DNA of 64,000 nt. Origin: Patiriisocius_A hiemis (GTDB taxonomy: Bacteria > Bacteroidota > Bacteroidia > Flavobacteriales > Flavobacteriaceae). The stretch lies in the NCBI RefSeq assembly GCF_031846325.1, contig NZ_JAVRHZ010000005.1, forward strand, positions 142,884 through 206,883. The letters run 5' to 3'. The first letter of the stretch is position 1; the number at the start of each line of letters is the position of its first letter. The translations under genes were made by a program, and so were the position numbers. A model generated the notes under the pieces. That model saw only the letters and a program-made list of their open reading frames with translations. It did not search any database and was not told the DNA's origin. Of this stretch, positions 17,700 through 26,703 are shown piece by piece.

Positions 17700-18383
17700 A
17701 TGAATAACAACACCGCCATATTAATTTTTGCAAATTCTGCACAAACTGAAAGTGCTAGAAAGTCTTTCAGCAAATCAGAAGTTTTGTTTGACGAGCTTAA
17801 CCGTCAAACCCTTGCTAAGGTTAAAAAGAGTGGTTTACCCTATTTTTTATCTTCTGAAAAAGAGCAGCAAGGAAAAAACTTTGGTGAGCGGTATGTAAAC
17901 GCTATACAATCTGTATATGATAAGGGTTTTGAAAATGTAATTACCGTTGGTAACGACACCCCTCATTTACAAACAGCTCAACTCCTAAAAACTGCCAAAA
18001 CACTAGAAAAAAATCCTATTGTTTTAGGACCATCCTTAGACGGTGGTTATTACTTAATGGGACTACATAAGTCTCAGTTTAATTCAGAAATATTTTTAAA
18101 GCTCCCTTGGCAAACTTCAAGATTAACAGTAAGTATTACACGCTTACTTTCAGCAAAAAAGATTAAAGTTTTTTTCTTGAAAAGACTTCGGGATATTGAC
18201 GAAGTTGTAGATGCAAAAAAAATACTTCACTCTTTTAAAGACTTTTCAAAAGCAATTAGAAACATTCTACTTGCCATATTCTCTTCAGAAAAAAGAATAT
18301 ATAATACAACTCCTATTTTAGTTTCTTCTGTCACAAAAGAAACGCACTACAACAAAGGTTCTCCTAATACACTTCATTTATAG
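17700..18383 (+). CDS. TIGR04282-type glycosyltransferase (DUF2064), copy 1
   Basis: A 227-residue protein with a nucleotidyl/glycosyltransferase-A fold. It has AILIFANSA at the start, FGERYVNAI, the VGNDTPHL segment (xGxDxPxL) and GPSLDGGYYLMGL. These match the TIGR04282 transferases that accompany ArsS. It abuts the arsS stop codon directly. The usual KTRLA motif of the N-terminal loop is not conserved (ESARKSF), unlike copy 2 at 26004, and a roughly 40-residue C-terminal tail is extra. It may therefore have a different donor or be less active. Sugar attachment to the arsenic precursor is the family inference. Confidence 0.8.
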   Translation: MNNNTAILIFANSAQTESARKSFSKSEVLFDELNRQTLAKVKKSGLPYFLSSEKEQQGKNFGERYVNAIQSVYDKGFENVITVGNDTPHLQTAQLLKTAKTLEKNPIVLGPSLDGGYYLMGLHKSQFNSEIFLKLPWQTSRLTVSITRLLSAKKIKVFFLKRLRDIDEVVDAKKILHSFKDFSKAIRNILLAIFSSEKRIYNTTPILVSSVTKETHYNKGSPNTLHL

Positions 18384-18386
18384 TAG

Positions 18387-18429
18387 TTACTTGTGAAGAC
18401 AAGTAAATTAATCTCTCAAAAACTGAGAG
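18387..18429 (+). promoter_or_regulatory. Two tandem hairpins before the SusC gene
   Basis: Two perfect inverted repeats lie in the 72-nt gap: TTACTTGT-gaag-ACAAGTAA (18387-18406) and CTCTCA-aaaac-TGAGAG (18413-18429). No long T run follows, so these look like mRNA stability or processing elements rather than a plain terminator. Confidence 0.55.
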
Positions 18430-18455
18430 CCAACTTTAATTTTAATAAATAATAA

Positions 18456-21400
18456 ATGAAGCAATTATACATTGCCATATTGCTACTATTTACAGCATAT
18501 GGTTATTCTCAAACAACAATTACAGGTACTGTTTCTAGTGCCGAAGACAACACCCCTATTGCATTTGCTAATGTAATTTTAAACAATGGTGAAGATGCTA
18601 CCATTACAGATGAAGACGGAAAATTCTCTATTGTTAGTAATGCTCCAACTGATGTTTTACAATTTTCGTCTATTGGTTATAGTACACTACGCTATACAGT
18701 AGGGAATAACACAGAAATTTTTGTTCAACTTCCAATTTCTACTGAAGGGCTAGACGAAGTAGTTGTTACTGCACTTGGGCTCAAGCGTGAAACAAAAGAA
18801 CTTGGATACGTAGTACAATCTATTGATGCAGAAGCAGTTTCTAGTGTAAAATCGGTTAACTTCTTAGATAACCTTTCTGGAAAATTAGCAGGAGTTACTA
18901 TTTCTCAAGGAGCTACGGGAGTAGGTTCTTCTTCAAAAATAACTATTAGGGGAGAAGCCTCTTTTTCTAACAACAATCCTCTTTTTGTTGTAGATGGCGT
19001 CCCTATTAACAACGAAACAGTTTTTAATTTCACCAATGAAGCTGCTGCTGGATTTCAAGAAGTAGATTTTGGGAATGGCGCAATGGAAGTAAATCCAGAT
19101 GACATTAAAAGTGTTACAGTTCTTAAAGGGCCAAGTGCCGCTGCTTTATATGGAACAAGAGCTTCTAATGGAGTAATTGTGATAGAAACTAAAGACGGAA
19201 GCAATAAAAAAGGCATAGGGATTAGCATTAACTCGTCTATCTTTTTAGATACTGCTTTTAAGCTACCAGATTTTCAAAACGAATTTGGACAAGGACAGGG
19301 CGGTGTGTTTGAATATGTTGATGGCCTTGGTGGCGGTATTAGCGATAATATAACCTATTCGTGGGGACCACGATTGGATGTTGGTAATTTAATTCCGCAA
19401 TTTGATAGCCCTGTAGTTTTACCAGATGGCACCATTGTAAGAGGGGGAGATACATCATTATATACTGGACTTCCTATTACTCCTACTCCATTTGTTTCAA
19501 ACCCTGATAATTTGAAAGATTTTTATGAAACAGGCGTAACTACTATTAATAATGTATCTGTATCTAATGGTTTTAACAATGGAGACTATAGGCTCTCTTT
19601 TACAGATTTACGAAGTGAATCTATTATTCCGGGAGTAAACCTAGATAGACAAACCGTTGCTACTAAACTTAATTTTAAACCAACTAGCAAAACTAAAATC
19701 ACAAGTTCTATTAGCTATGTAAATAGTAGTAGTGATAACCGCCCCTCTAATGGATATGGTAGTGAAAATGTAAACTACAGTCTTGTTGCTTGGGGACCAC
19801 GATCACTTAATATTAATAACTTACGTGACTACTGGCAACCAGGTTTAGAGGGTGTACAACAGTATTCATTTAACTATACTTTTTTTGATAATCCTTATTT
19901 TATTTTACTTGAAAACCGAAATAGTTTTGACAGAGATAGAGTTTTTGGGAATATTTCAATAAATCACAAGTTTACAGAAAACCTTAGTGTAACCCTTAGA
20001 AGCGGAATGGACTATTCTTCTGAAAAGCGACAGTTTTTAAGAAACTTTAGTAGCAATAGATTTCAAAATGGAGGGTATGCAGAACACGATGTCATTTTTA
20101 GAGAAGTAAATACCGATTTCCTAATTAATTACAACAATACTTTTGGAGACATTTCATTAGATGCTTCTATTGGGGGAAATAGATTAGACCAGAAAGCATC
20201 TACCAAACAATCACAAACTGTAAATCTTGCACAGCCTGGTATTTTTAGTTTAAATAATGCAGCTTCACCTATCGAGGTTTTTCAGTTTGAATCACAAAAG
20301 AGAATTAACTCTTTTTACGGAATTGCAAAACTTGGCTACAAGGACTTCTTGTTCTTAGATATCACAGGTCGTAACGATTGGTCAAGTGCTTTAGCAACAC
20401 CATTTTCGGTAGATGGCACTTCATTTTTCTACCCTTCTGCTTCAAGTAGTTTTATACTTTCAAAAGTGGCAGATTTACCAAAAGCAATCTCCTTTGCAAA
20501 ACTAAGAGCAAGTGTAGCACAAGTAGGAAACGACACAGGTGCATACCAAACATCGGGTGCATTTGTATCACAAACACCCTTTTTAGGGCAACCTACTTTT
20601 AGTGACCAAAACTTCATCCCAAATGCAAACTTAAAACCAGAAAGAGTAACCTCTTATGAGTTTGGTTTTGACTTAAGGTTTTTAAAAGATAGGTTTAATA
20701 TTGATTTTACCTACTACAATGCATTAACTCAAGATCAGATAATTTCATTACCCATTGCTATCTCTTCAGGGTATAATCAACAGGTAGTGAATGGTGGAAA
20801 AGTAAGAACACAAGGAGTTGAAATCATCACCGGAATTACGCCTGTAAAAACAGCTAATTTTCAATGGAACTCTACGTTTAACTTTAGCACAAGCAAAGCT
20901 ATTGTAGAAGATTTACCACAAAGTGATGGGCGCTTAACATTAGCTTTTAGTAGAATTTACGATAGTGCTAACCAAACGGTATTTTTTCAAGTAGAAGAAG
21001 GTGGCGAAGTAGGGGATATTTACGGGACAGGCTATTTAAAAAACGAAAATGGCGATTTTATTATTGATGATAATGGTCGTTTTATAGCAGACAACGAACT
21101 TAAAAAGCTAGGAAACTATAACCCCGACTTCATGCTAGGTTGGAGTAATGATTTTGCTTACAAAAAATGGAACTTCAGTTTTCTATTAGACTGGAGACAA
21201 GGAGGCGAGATAGTCTCAAGAACAAGAGCTTTAGGTAATGTTGGAGGACAATTGGCTGAAACTGGCTTTAGACCCGAAGAAGGTATCATTGCGCAGGGTG
21301 TTACACAAGACGGAACTCCAAATACAGTAGCCGTTTCTGCAGAGAGTTATTACCGTCAGTTTTATGATAGAAACCATGAAGAAAACAATATTTATGACGC

Positions 21401-21650
21401 TTCTTTTTTAAAGTTGCGACAGTTTTCTATCGGTTATTCATTTGATATCAGTCCAGGCTTTTTAGGTTTAGATGAAGGAGCAGACTTACAATTATCACTT
21501 ATTGGCAGAAACCTTTTTGCTATTACTGAAAATCCCCACTTTGACCCAGAGCAACTTGCCGTGCAAGGAAACACTTTTATAAGTGGTGTAGAAGACATGA
21601 GTTATGCAACTAGTAGAAGTTTTGGTTTTAAAGCAGGGCTTAACTTTTAA
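18456..21650 (+). CDS. SusC/RagA-family TonB-linked outer-membrane receptor
   Basis: A 1064-residue protein: signal peptide ending YGYSQ, a carboxypeptidase-regulatory-like domain (about residues 20-105), plug domain with PLFVVDGVPINNE and LKGPSAAALYGTRASNGVI, then a long beta barrel ending in SFGFKAGLNF. SusC proteins import nutrients with energy from TonB, together with a SusD lipoprotein lid, and the SusD gene follows 8 nt downstream. Its location inside an arsenosugar-type locus is unusual; the ligand cannot be deduced. It may import an arsenical, a phosphorus compound or a glycan precursor. Confidence 0.95.
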   Translation: MKQLYIAILLLFTAYGYSQTTITGTVSSAEDNTPIAFANVILNNGEDATITDEDGKFSIVSNAPTDVLQFSSIGYSTLRYTVGNNTEIFVQLPISTEGLDEVVVTALGLKRETKELGYVVQSIDAEAVSSVKSVNFLDNLSGKLAGVTISQGATGVGSSSKITIRGEASFSNNNPLFVVDGVPINNETVFNFTNEAAAGFQEVDFGNGAMEVNPDDIKSVTVLKGPSAAALYGTRASNGVIVIETKDGSNKKGIGISINSSIFLDTAFKLPDFQNEFGQGQGGVFEYVDGLGGGISDNITYSWGPRLDVGNLIPQFDSPVVLPDGTIVRGGDTSLYTGLPITPTPFVSNPDNLKDFYETGVTTINNVSVSNGFNNGDYRLSFTDLRSESIIPGVNLDRQTVATKLNFKPTSKTKITSSISYVNSSSDNRPSNGYGSENVNYSLVAWGPRSLNINNLRDYWQPGLEGVQQYSFNYTFFDNPYFILLENRNSFDRDRVFGNISINHKFTENLSVTLRSGMDYSSEKRQFLRNFSSNRFQNGGYAEHDVIFREVNTDFLINYNNTFGDISLDASIGGNRLDQKASTKQSQTVNLAQPGIFSLNNAASPIEVFQFESQKRINSFYGIAKLGYKDFLFLDITGRNDWSSALATPFSVDGTSFFYPSASSSFILSKVADLPKAISFAKLRASVAQVGNDTGAYQTSGAFVSQTPFLGQPTFSDQNFIPNANLKPERVTSYEFGFDLRFLKDRFNIDFTYYNALTQDQIISLPIAISSGYNQQVVNGGKVRTQGVEIITGITPVKTANFQWNSTFNFSTSKAIVEDLPQSDGRLTLAFSRIYDSANQTVFFQVEEGGEVGDIYGTGYLKNENGDFIIDDNGRFIADNELKKLGNYNPDFMLGWSNDFAYKKWNFSFLLDWRQGGEIVSRTRALGNVGGQLAETGFRPEEGIIAQGVTQDGTPNTVAVSAESYYRQFYDRNHEENNIYDASFLKLRQFSIGYSFDISPGFLGLDEGADLQLSLIGRNLFAITENPHFDPEQLAVQGNTFISGVEDMSYATSRSFGFKAGLNF

Positions 21651-21658
21651 TACAACAA

Positions 21659-23104
21659 ATGATGAAAAAAATACTATATATATTCGGAATAATTAGTCTT
21701 ATTACAGCATCTAGTTGTACAAAAGACTTTGAAGAAATTAATACAAACCCCAACGCTCCTAATAGCGTACAGCCTAGTTTATTATTACGACAAGTAATCT
21801 ATGACTTTGGAGAACAAATGAGTTATGAAGGGTTTGTAGCGGGAGATCTATTGTCACAACACCGTACAGCTCTAGACTTTAATTTATTTGACCGTCATGC
21901 ATTAAAATCACCACAATTAGGTGGAAATCCATGGCCTATATTTTACACAAACTTAAGAGATAACGAGATTATTCTTTCACAAGCAAGAGAGACAGAAACG
22001 TTTGCAGTTTATGAAGGTCCGTCACTTATTTTAAAAGGATTTATCGCTGCTGGTTTAACAGATCTTTTTGGCGATGTACCCTACTCAGAAGCTTTTAACG
22101 GGGTTGATGGTACAGTAACACCTAAGTATGATTTACAAGAGGATATCTATCAAGCCGAAGGTGGAATTCTAGACAACCTAGACAAGGGAATTGCTGCCAT
22201 AGAAGCCTATGACGATGTTATCCCATTAGAAGGGGATATTCTTTTTGGCGGTAATCTGGACGCTTGGGTCACTTTTGCAAATTCTATTAAGATTAAAGCG
22301 CTCCTGCGTATTAGTGATAAGGTAGATGTTGCCCAACAAATGCAAGCAATTTTTGATAGTGGAAACTATTTTACTTCAAATTCAGAAAATGCTATTTTTA
22401 ATTTTACAAATACGGACCCTAATAGCTTTCGTTTAGCACAATTACGTATTGGAGATTTCAACAACTTTGTGCTTTCTGAAACTATGGAAGAAATACTTGA
22501 AGAGTTAAATGATACTCGTATTGAAGAATTTTTCCGTCCGTTTGAAAATTCAGAAAATGGAGAATTTGAAGGATTAATAAACGGAATTGATGCTTCGAGC
22601 ACTTCCGTAGAACTAGCAAATTTATCCTTAGCAGGAACTGCTTTTAGAGAAGACACTTCAACATTAGACGCAAATTTTTTAACAGCATGGGAGACAGCAT
22701 TTAACCTTGCCGAAGCTGCTGAAAGAGGTTTAATTACCGCAGACGGACAAACACTTTATGAAATGGGAGTTGCCCTTGCTTTTGAGTATTGGCAAACCGA
22801 ATTGCCATCAGATTACCTAACTGGCCCTGCTGGATACAATGCAGCTGGAACAACACCTATCCAGCAAATTGTAACACAAAAATGGATTGCAAATATTATT
22901 AATGGATACGAAGGCTGGGTAGAATGGAGGCGTACTGGTTTTCCAGCATTTAAACCCGTACAAGCAAGTTTAAATAATGACTTAATTCCTGTTCGTATGC
23001 CCTATCCTGCTGAAGAAGAAGCATTAAACTTTGAAAATTACCAACAAGCTGCAAATGCTACAGACGGCAATAGTATTAATGTTCCTGTTTGGTGGGATGA
23101 ATAA
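21659..23104 (+). CDS. SusD/RagB-family surface lipoprotein
   Basis: A 481-residue lipoprotein (lipobox TASSC) with the typical early motif FEEINTNPNAP and the helical TPR-rich body of the SusD-like family. C-terminal NGYEGWVEWRRTGFP is a family hallmark. With the preceding SusC it forms an outer-membrane uptake complex; 8 nt separate the genes. No clue to the ligand is visible in the sequence. Confidence 0.93.
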   Translation: MMKKILYIFGIISLITASSCTKDFEEINTNPNAPNSVQPSLLLRQVIYDFGEQMSYEGFVAGDLLSQHRTALDFNLFDRHALKSPQLGGNPWPIFYTNLRDNEIILSQARETETFAVYEGPSLILKGFIAAGLTDLFGDVPYSEAFNGVDGTVTPKYDLQEDIYQAEGGILDNLDKGIAAIEAYDDVIPLEGDILFGGNLDAWVTFANSIKIKALLRISDKVDVAQQMQAIFDSGNYFTSNSENAIFNFTNTDPNSFRLAQLRIGDFNNFVLSETMEEILEELNDTRIEEFFRPFENSENGEFEGLINGIDASSTSVELANLSLAGTAFREDTSTLDANFLTAWETAFNLAEAAERGLITADGQTLYEMGVALAFEYWQTELPSDYLTGPAGYNAAGTTPIQQIVTQKWIANIINGYEGWVEWRRTGFPAFKPVQASLNNDLIPVRMPYPAEEEALNFENYQQAANATDGNSINVPVWWDE

Positions 23105-23114
23105 AAAATAGGGT

Positions 23115-24449
23115 ATGGACGTAACAATTTGGCAATGGGGTTTAATTATAGTATCAAGTTTGATACTGTTTTTCCTATCCCCATTGGCAAAATCCAAAGA
23201 CCAATTTTTTAAAGCCACGCATCGAAAAAAGGCACCCAATGTCTTGATGCTTACTGGGAGTTTAATTATCTCTTGGATATTTGCAAAAAGCATTACAAAT
23301 GCAGCAAATTTAGGCCTTGATTTTGGTATTGTTGGAGGTGTTGCGTATGCTGGCTATTACCTTTCCTTCGCTGTGGCTGGGGTTATTATTTACCAACTAA
23401 GAACAAAAGGTGGATTTACAAGTATTCATCAATTTTTGACTACTCGTTTTGGCAAAGGAGCCATGGCACTATTCTCTATTCTTATTGCTATTAGACTTTT
23501 TAATGAAGTATGGAGTAACACCATGGTAATAGGAAGCTATTTTGGAGAAATGGGAACAGATACCTACTACCTTGCAATATTAGTCTTTACAACTTTGACC
23601 TTAGCGTACGCCATTAAAGGAGGACTAAGCAGTTCTATTTTTACAGATGTAATACAAATGGTATTGTTTTCGGTACTTCTAATTGTAATTTTAGGAGTTA
23701 TTTTTTCTACTGAAGATTTTACTGCTAAAGAAGTCGCTACATCTGGAGTTTGGAGTTTTGAGCTGGGGTTAAATTTATTCTTTGCTGCGATTATTCAGTC
23801 ATTTAGTTATCCTTTTCATGACCCAGTTTTAACAGATAGAGGTTTTTTAAGTAGCCCAAAAGTGACCAGAAAGAGTTTTTTATGGGCAAGTATTCTGGGA
23901 GCTGTATGTATTGTGTTATTTAGTATTATTGGAGTATATGCACAATCTCAAGGAATGAAAGGACAAGCAGCTGTTGAAGTGGGTAAAGCATTTGGAGTGA
24001 TTATTTTATTAGTGATTAATTTTATAATGATTACCTCTGCTGCTTCTACTTTAGACTCTACCTTTTCATCTTTTTCAAAATTACTTGCTGTAGATTTAAA
24101 GCTAGGAGACAATTTAACATTTGGTAGAGCCTCCATGGCTGGGATTGCTATTTTAGGAACCATTCCGGTATTTCTAGATGCCGAAATACTAAGTGCAACT
24201 ACTATCTCTGGAACTATGGTTATTGGACTAACACCTATTTTTGTTTTCTGGAAAGTAAAAGCAAATTCTTTAAGTTATTATTTAAGTGTTATTTGCGGCC
24301 TTGTTTTTGGTTTTTTACTAGTCTTTGATGTATTTCCTACTTCTTTAATTCTCACTTCTGGAAAATACGCAGGGTTACTCTGGGTAAATGTCTGGGGAGT
24401 GCTATGTTGTACCATTTTATACTTAATACCCACATGGATAAAAAAATAG
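23115..24449 (+). CDS. Sodium/solute symporter family protein
   Basis: A 444-residue inner-membrane protein with about 12-13 hydrophobic helices and SSF-type signatures (GVAYAGYYLSFAVAGVIIYQ, then FTDVIQMVLFSVLL, and ITSAASTLDSTFSSFSK in the region carrying sodium-coordinating Ser residues). Members cotransport sugars, amino acids or other small solutes with sodium. It follows SusD by 10 nt, giving an outer-plus-inner-membrane import path, and overlaps the next gene. Substrate unknown. Confidence 0.88.
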   Translation: MDVTIWQWGLIIVSSLILFFLSPLAKSKDQFFKATHRKKAPNVLMLTGSLIISWIFAKSITNAANLGLDFGIVGGVAYAGYYLSFAVAGVIIYQLRTKGGFTSIHQFLTTRFGKGAMALFSILIAIRLFNEVWSNTMVIGSYFGEMGTDTYYLAILVFTTLTLAYAIKGGLSSSIFTDVIQMVLFSVLLIVILGVIFSTEDFTAKEVATSGVWSFELGLNLFFAAIIQSFSYPFHDPVLTDRGFLSSPKVTRKSFLWASILGAVCIVLFSIIGVYAQSQGMKGQAAVEVGKAFGVIILLVINFIMITSAASTLDSTFSSFSKLLAVDLKLGDNLTFGRASMAGIAILGTIPVFLDAEILSATTISGTMVIGLTPIFVFWKVKANSLSYYLSVICGLVFGFLLVFDVFPTSLILTSGKYAGLLWVNVWGVLCCTILYLIPTWIKK

Positions 24450-25261
24450 AACATATAGATTCTGTAACAGGGAAAGTATTACTCTTTGGAGGAGTGTATA
24501 GCAACTTACAAGCGTTAGAAGCACTTAAAGTAGTTGCAGGAAAAGAAGGCATCCCGCCAGAGAATTGCCTTTGTACAGGAGATATTGTTGGCTATTGTGC
24601 GCAACCAGAAGAGACAGTACAACTATTTAAACTCTGGGGTGCAAAAAGCATTGTAGGCAATGTAGAAATACAACTTAGAGAAGGTGCCGAAGATTGTGGA
24701 TGTGATTTTAGAGAAGGTTCCCGTTGTGATAGTTTTTCCCAATTATGGTACCCATATGCACAAAGCAAGCTTTCTAAAAGTTCATTAAGCTTTATAGGAG
24801 AGTTGCCAGACCACATTACATTTACCTATGCAGGTAAAAAGGTCATGGTAGCACATGGTTCGTATAGTAATGTCTCTGAGTTTATATATAAATCTACCCC
24901 GTGGAATATAAAAGCTCCTCATTTTAAAAATTCGGGAAGTGATGTAATTATAGCTGGACATTGTGGACTACCTTTTAAACATGAAAGAGGAAACAAACTC
25001 TGGTTAAACCCTGGAGTAATAGGAATGCCTGCAAATGATGGAAGCCCTCAAGTTTGGTATTGTATTATAGACGATAGTGATGGCACATTTACATACAATC
25101 ATTATAATCTAGATTATAATTATAGACTCACTAGCAAGCTCATGCAAAACGGATTATTACCACAAGAATATGCTAGAACTATTATAACAGGTATATGGGA
25201 TAACACCGAAATTTTACCAGCTGTAGAATCTGGATTACAAGGATTTGGAATACAATTGTGA
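24434..25261 (+). CDS. Metallophosphoesterase-family protein with altered metal site
   Basis: With the ATG at 24434 (16 nt inside the symporter gene) the protein has 275 residues and the calcineurin-like phosphoesterase order of motifs. Several expected ligands are replaced: GGVYSN (residues 19-24) stands for the usual DxHxN, GNVE (75-78) for GNH(D/E), and GHCG (175-178) for GHTH. CTGDIVGY (Asp50) and AHG (His141) are kept. Cysteines cluster at 88, 90 and 98, with more at 45, 47, 55 and 177. The fold is clear, but classic two-metal hydrolysis is doubtful; a different metal set or thiol-arsenic chemistry is possible. Translationally coupled to the symporter. Confidence 0.8.
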   Translation: MDKKIEHIDSVTGKVLLFGGVYSNLQALEALKVVAGKEGIPPENCLCTGDIVGYCAQPEETVQLFKLWGAKSIVGNVEIQLREGAEDCGCDFREGSRCDSFSQLWYPYAQSKLSKSSLSFIGELPDHITFTYAGKKVMVAHGSYSNVSEFIYKSTPWNIKAPHFKNSGSDVIIAGHCGLPFKHERGNKLWLNPGVIGMPANDGSPQVWYCIIDDSDGTFTYNHYNLDYNYRLTSKLMQNGLLPQEYARTIITGIWDNTEILPAVESGLQGFGIQL

Positions 25262-25288
25262 CGTTAAGAATTCCTAACTTTACAAAAA

Positions 25289-25804
25289 ATGAAACAACTT
25301 TTAATACTACTACTCTGCTTATTACCAATAAGTGTTTTTTCACAAAAAACACTAGATGATTTATTAAGCCAATATAACACGAGAAGTGTTCCATATATTT
25401 CGGTTGAAGAGTTACGAATGCTTCAAAAAAATGAAGATGTTATTATTTTGGACACCAGAGAAGAAGAAGAGTTCACGGTAAGTCATATTGCTTCGGCAAA
25501 ATATATTGGGTTTAACACTTTTTCTACTGAAGAAGTTAGCTCTAAAATAGCAGATAAAGACACCCCTATTATTGTATATTGCTCGCTTGGAATTCGCTCT
25601 GAAGAGATAGCTGAAAAACTAAAAAAAGCTGGGTACAACAATATAAAAAATCTTTACGGCGGTATTTTTGAATGGAAAAATAAGGGCTATCCTGTTTTAA
25701 ATACCTCGGGAAAAGAAACCGATAGCATCCATACGTTCTCAAAAGTTTGGAGCAAATGGTTAAAAGAAGGTGTTTCAGTAAATTCAATCAAGAAAAACAA
25801 CTAA
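25289..25804 (+). CDS. Periplasmic rhodanese-domain protein
   Basis: A 171-residue exported protein (signal peptide ending SVFSQ) with one rhodanese domain: VIILDTREEEEFTVSHI and the active-site loop CSLGIRS with Cys98. Rhodaneses transfer sulfane sulfur, and some related folds reduce arsenate, so a role in sulfur or arsenic chemistry fits the neighbourhood. The C-terminal 35 residues after the domain are basic. It lies 27 nt after the metallophosphoesterase gene and 2 nt before the next. Confidence 0.87.
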   Translation: MKQLLILLLCLLPISVFSQKTLDDLLSQYNTRSVPYISVEELRMLQKNEDVIILDTREEEEFTVSHIASAKYIGFNTFSTEEVSSKIADKDTPIIVYCSLGIRSEEIAEKLKKAGYNNIKNLYGGIFEWKNKGYPVLNTSGKETDSIHTFSKVWSKWLKEGVSVNSIKKNN

Positions 25805-25806
25805 AG

Positions 25807-26004
25807 ATGAATAAAAAGTTAGTTTTTAAAGTGCTTTTAGGGCTTTTTATAGTTCTATTACTCTTCAACATAAGTTTGATAGATTATAGCAATTTAAATT
25901 CAGAAAAAAACATTCCACCTTACTTAGGAGGTGCGGCAAACATCCTTTTTATAGTGACGATGGCAATTTTTATTAGAGGAATGAATAAAAAAGAGAAAAA
26001 ATAA
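25807..26004 (+). CDS. Small two-helix membrane protein
   Basis: Starting at ATG 25807, a 65-residue protein with two hydrophobic helices (about residues 5-24 and 41-56) joined by a short polar loop containing IPPYLGGAAN. It lies 2 nt after the rhodanese gene, and its stop overlaps the next start (TAATG), so it is part of the same transcript. No family recognised. The frame beginning at 25747 overlaps the rhodanese gene and is rejected. Confidence 0.7.
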   Translation: MNKKLVFKVLLGLFIVLLLFNISLIDYSNLNSEKNIPPYLGGAANILFIVTMAIFIRGMNKKEKK

Positions 26005-26696
26005 TGGCAATTTTAGGTTCAAAAAATAGTGACCAAAAAGAAAATAGTAAAGAAGTGTTTCATTACCCTACTTCAAAAAACGCATTATTAATTTTTACTC
26101 GTAATCCAGAATTAGGAAAATGCAAAACACGACTTGCAAAAACTGTTGGTGATGAAGCCGCCTTAAACATCTACGAGTTTTTATTACAACACACAGTAGC
26201 TATTACAACTCCTTTGCAGGTAGATAAGTTTGTGTACTATTCGGTTAAAGTAAGAGAAAATGATGTTTGGGATGCGAGTATTTTCAGGAAAAAACAACAA
26301 AAAGGAGATGACTTAGGAGTACGTATGCAAAATGCTTTTACAGAAGTTTTTGAAATGGGCTACGAGCGTGCTATCATAATTGGTAGCGACATGTTTGATA
26401 TGACTGCTAATGATTTACAAAACGCTTTTTCGCAGTTAGAACAAAATGATTTTGTAGTAGGACCCGCAGAAGATGGAGGCTACTATTTATTAGGAATGAA
26501 GACTGTAAAACCTTCGGTTTTTAATAACAAAACATGGGGAACAGAAACTGTATTAAAGGACACATTACAAGATTTAAAATCTGAAAAAGTAAGTATCCTA
26601 GAGGAGAAAAATGATATTGACTACTATGAAGATGTTAAGGATATTGAAGCTTTTCAGCAATTTTTACCTATACATTTAGATAATAAAATAGACTAA
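26004..26696 (+). CDS. TIGR04282-type arsenosugar-associated glycosyltransferase, copy 2
   Basis: A 230-residue GT-A fold protein with the complete motif set: ALLIFTRNPELGKCKTRLA (nucleotide-binding loop), GDDLGVRMQNAF, IIGSDMFDM and GPAEDGGYYLLGM. It is the canonical TIGR04282/DUF2064 form, in contrast to the degenerate copy at 17700. The family co-occurs with ArsS and is thought to transfer a sugar or a related group during arsenosugar assembly; direct evidence for the reaction is lacking. Overlaps the preceding stop codon by one base. Confidence 0.87.
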   Translation: MAILGSKNSDQKENSKEVFHYPTSKNALLIFTRNPELGKCKTRLAKTVGDEAALNIYEFLLQHTVAITTPLQVDKFVYYSVKVRENDVWDASIFRKKQQKGDDLGVRMQNAFTEVFEMGYERAIIIGSDMFDMTANDLQNAFSQLEQNDFVVGPAEDGGYYLLGMKTVKPSVFNNKTWGTETVLKDTLQDLKSEKVSILEEKNDIDYYEDVKDIEAFQQFLPIHLDNKID

Positions 26697-26703
26697 AAAT
26701 ATT

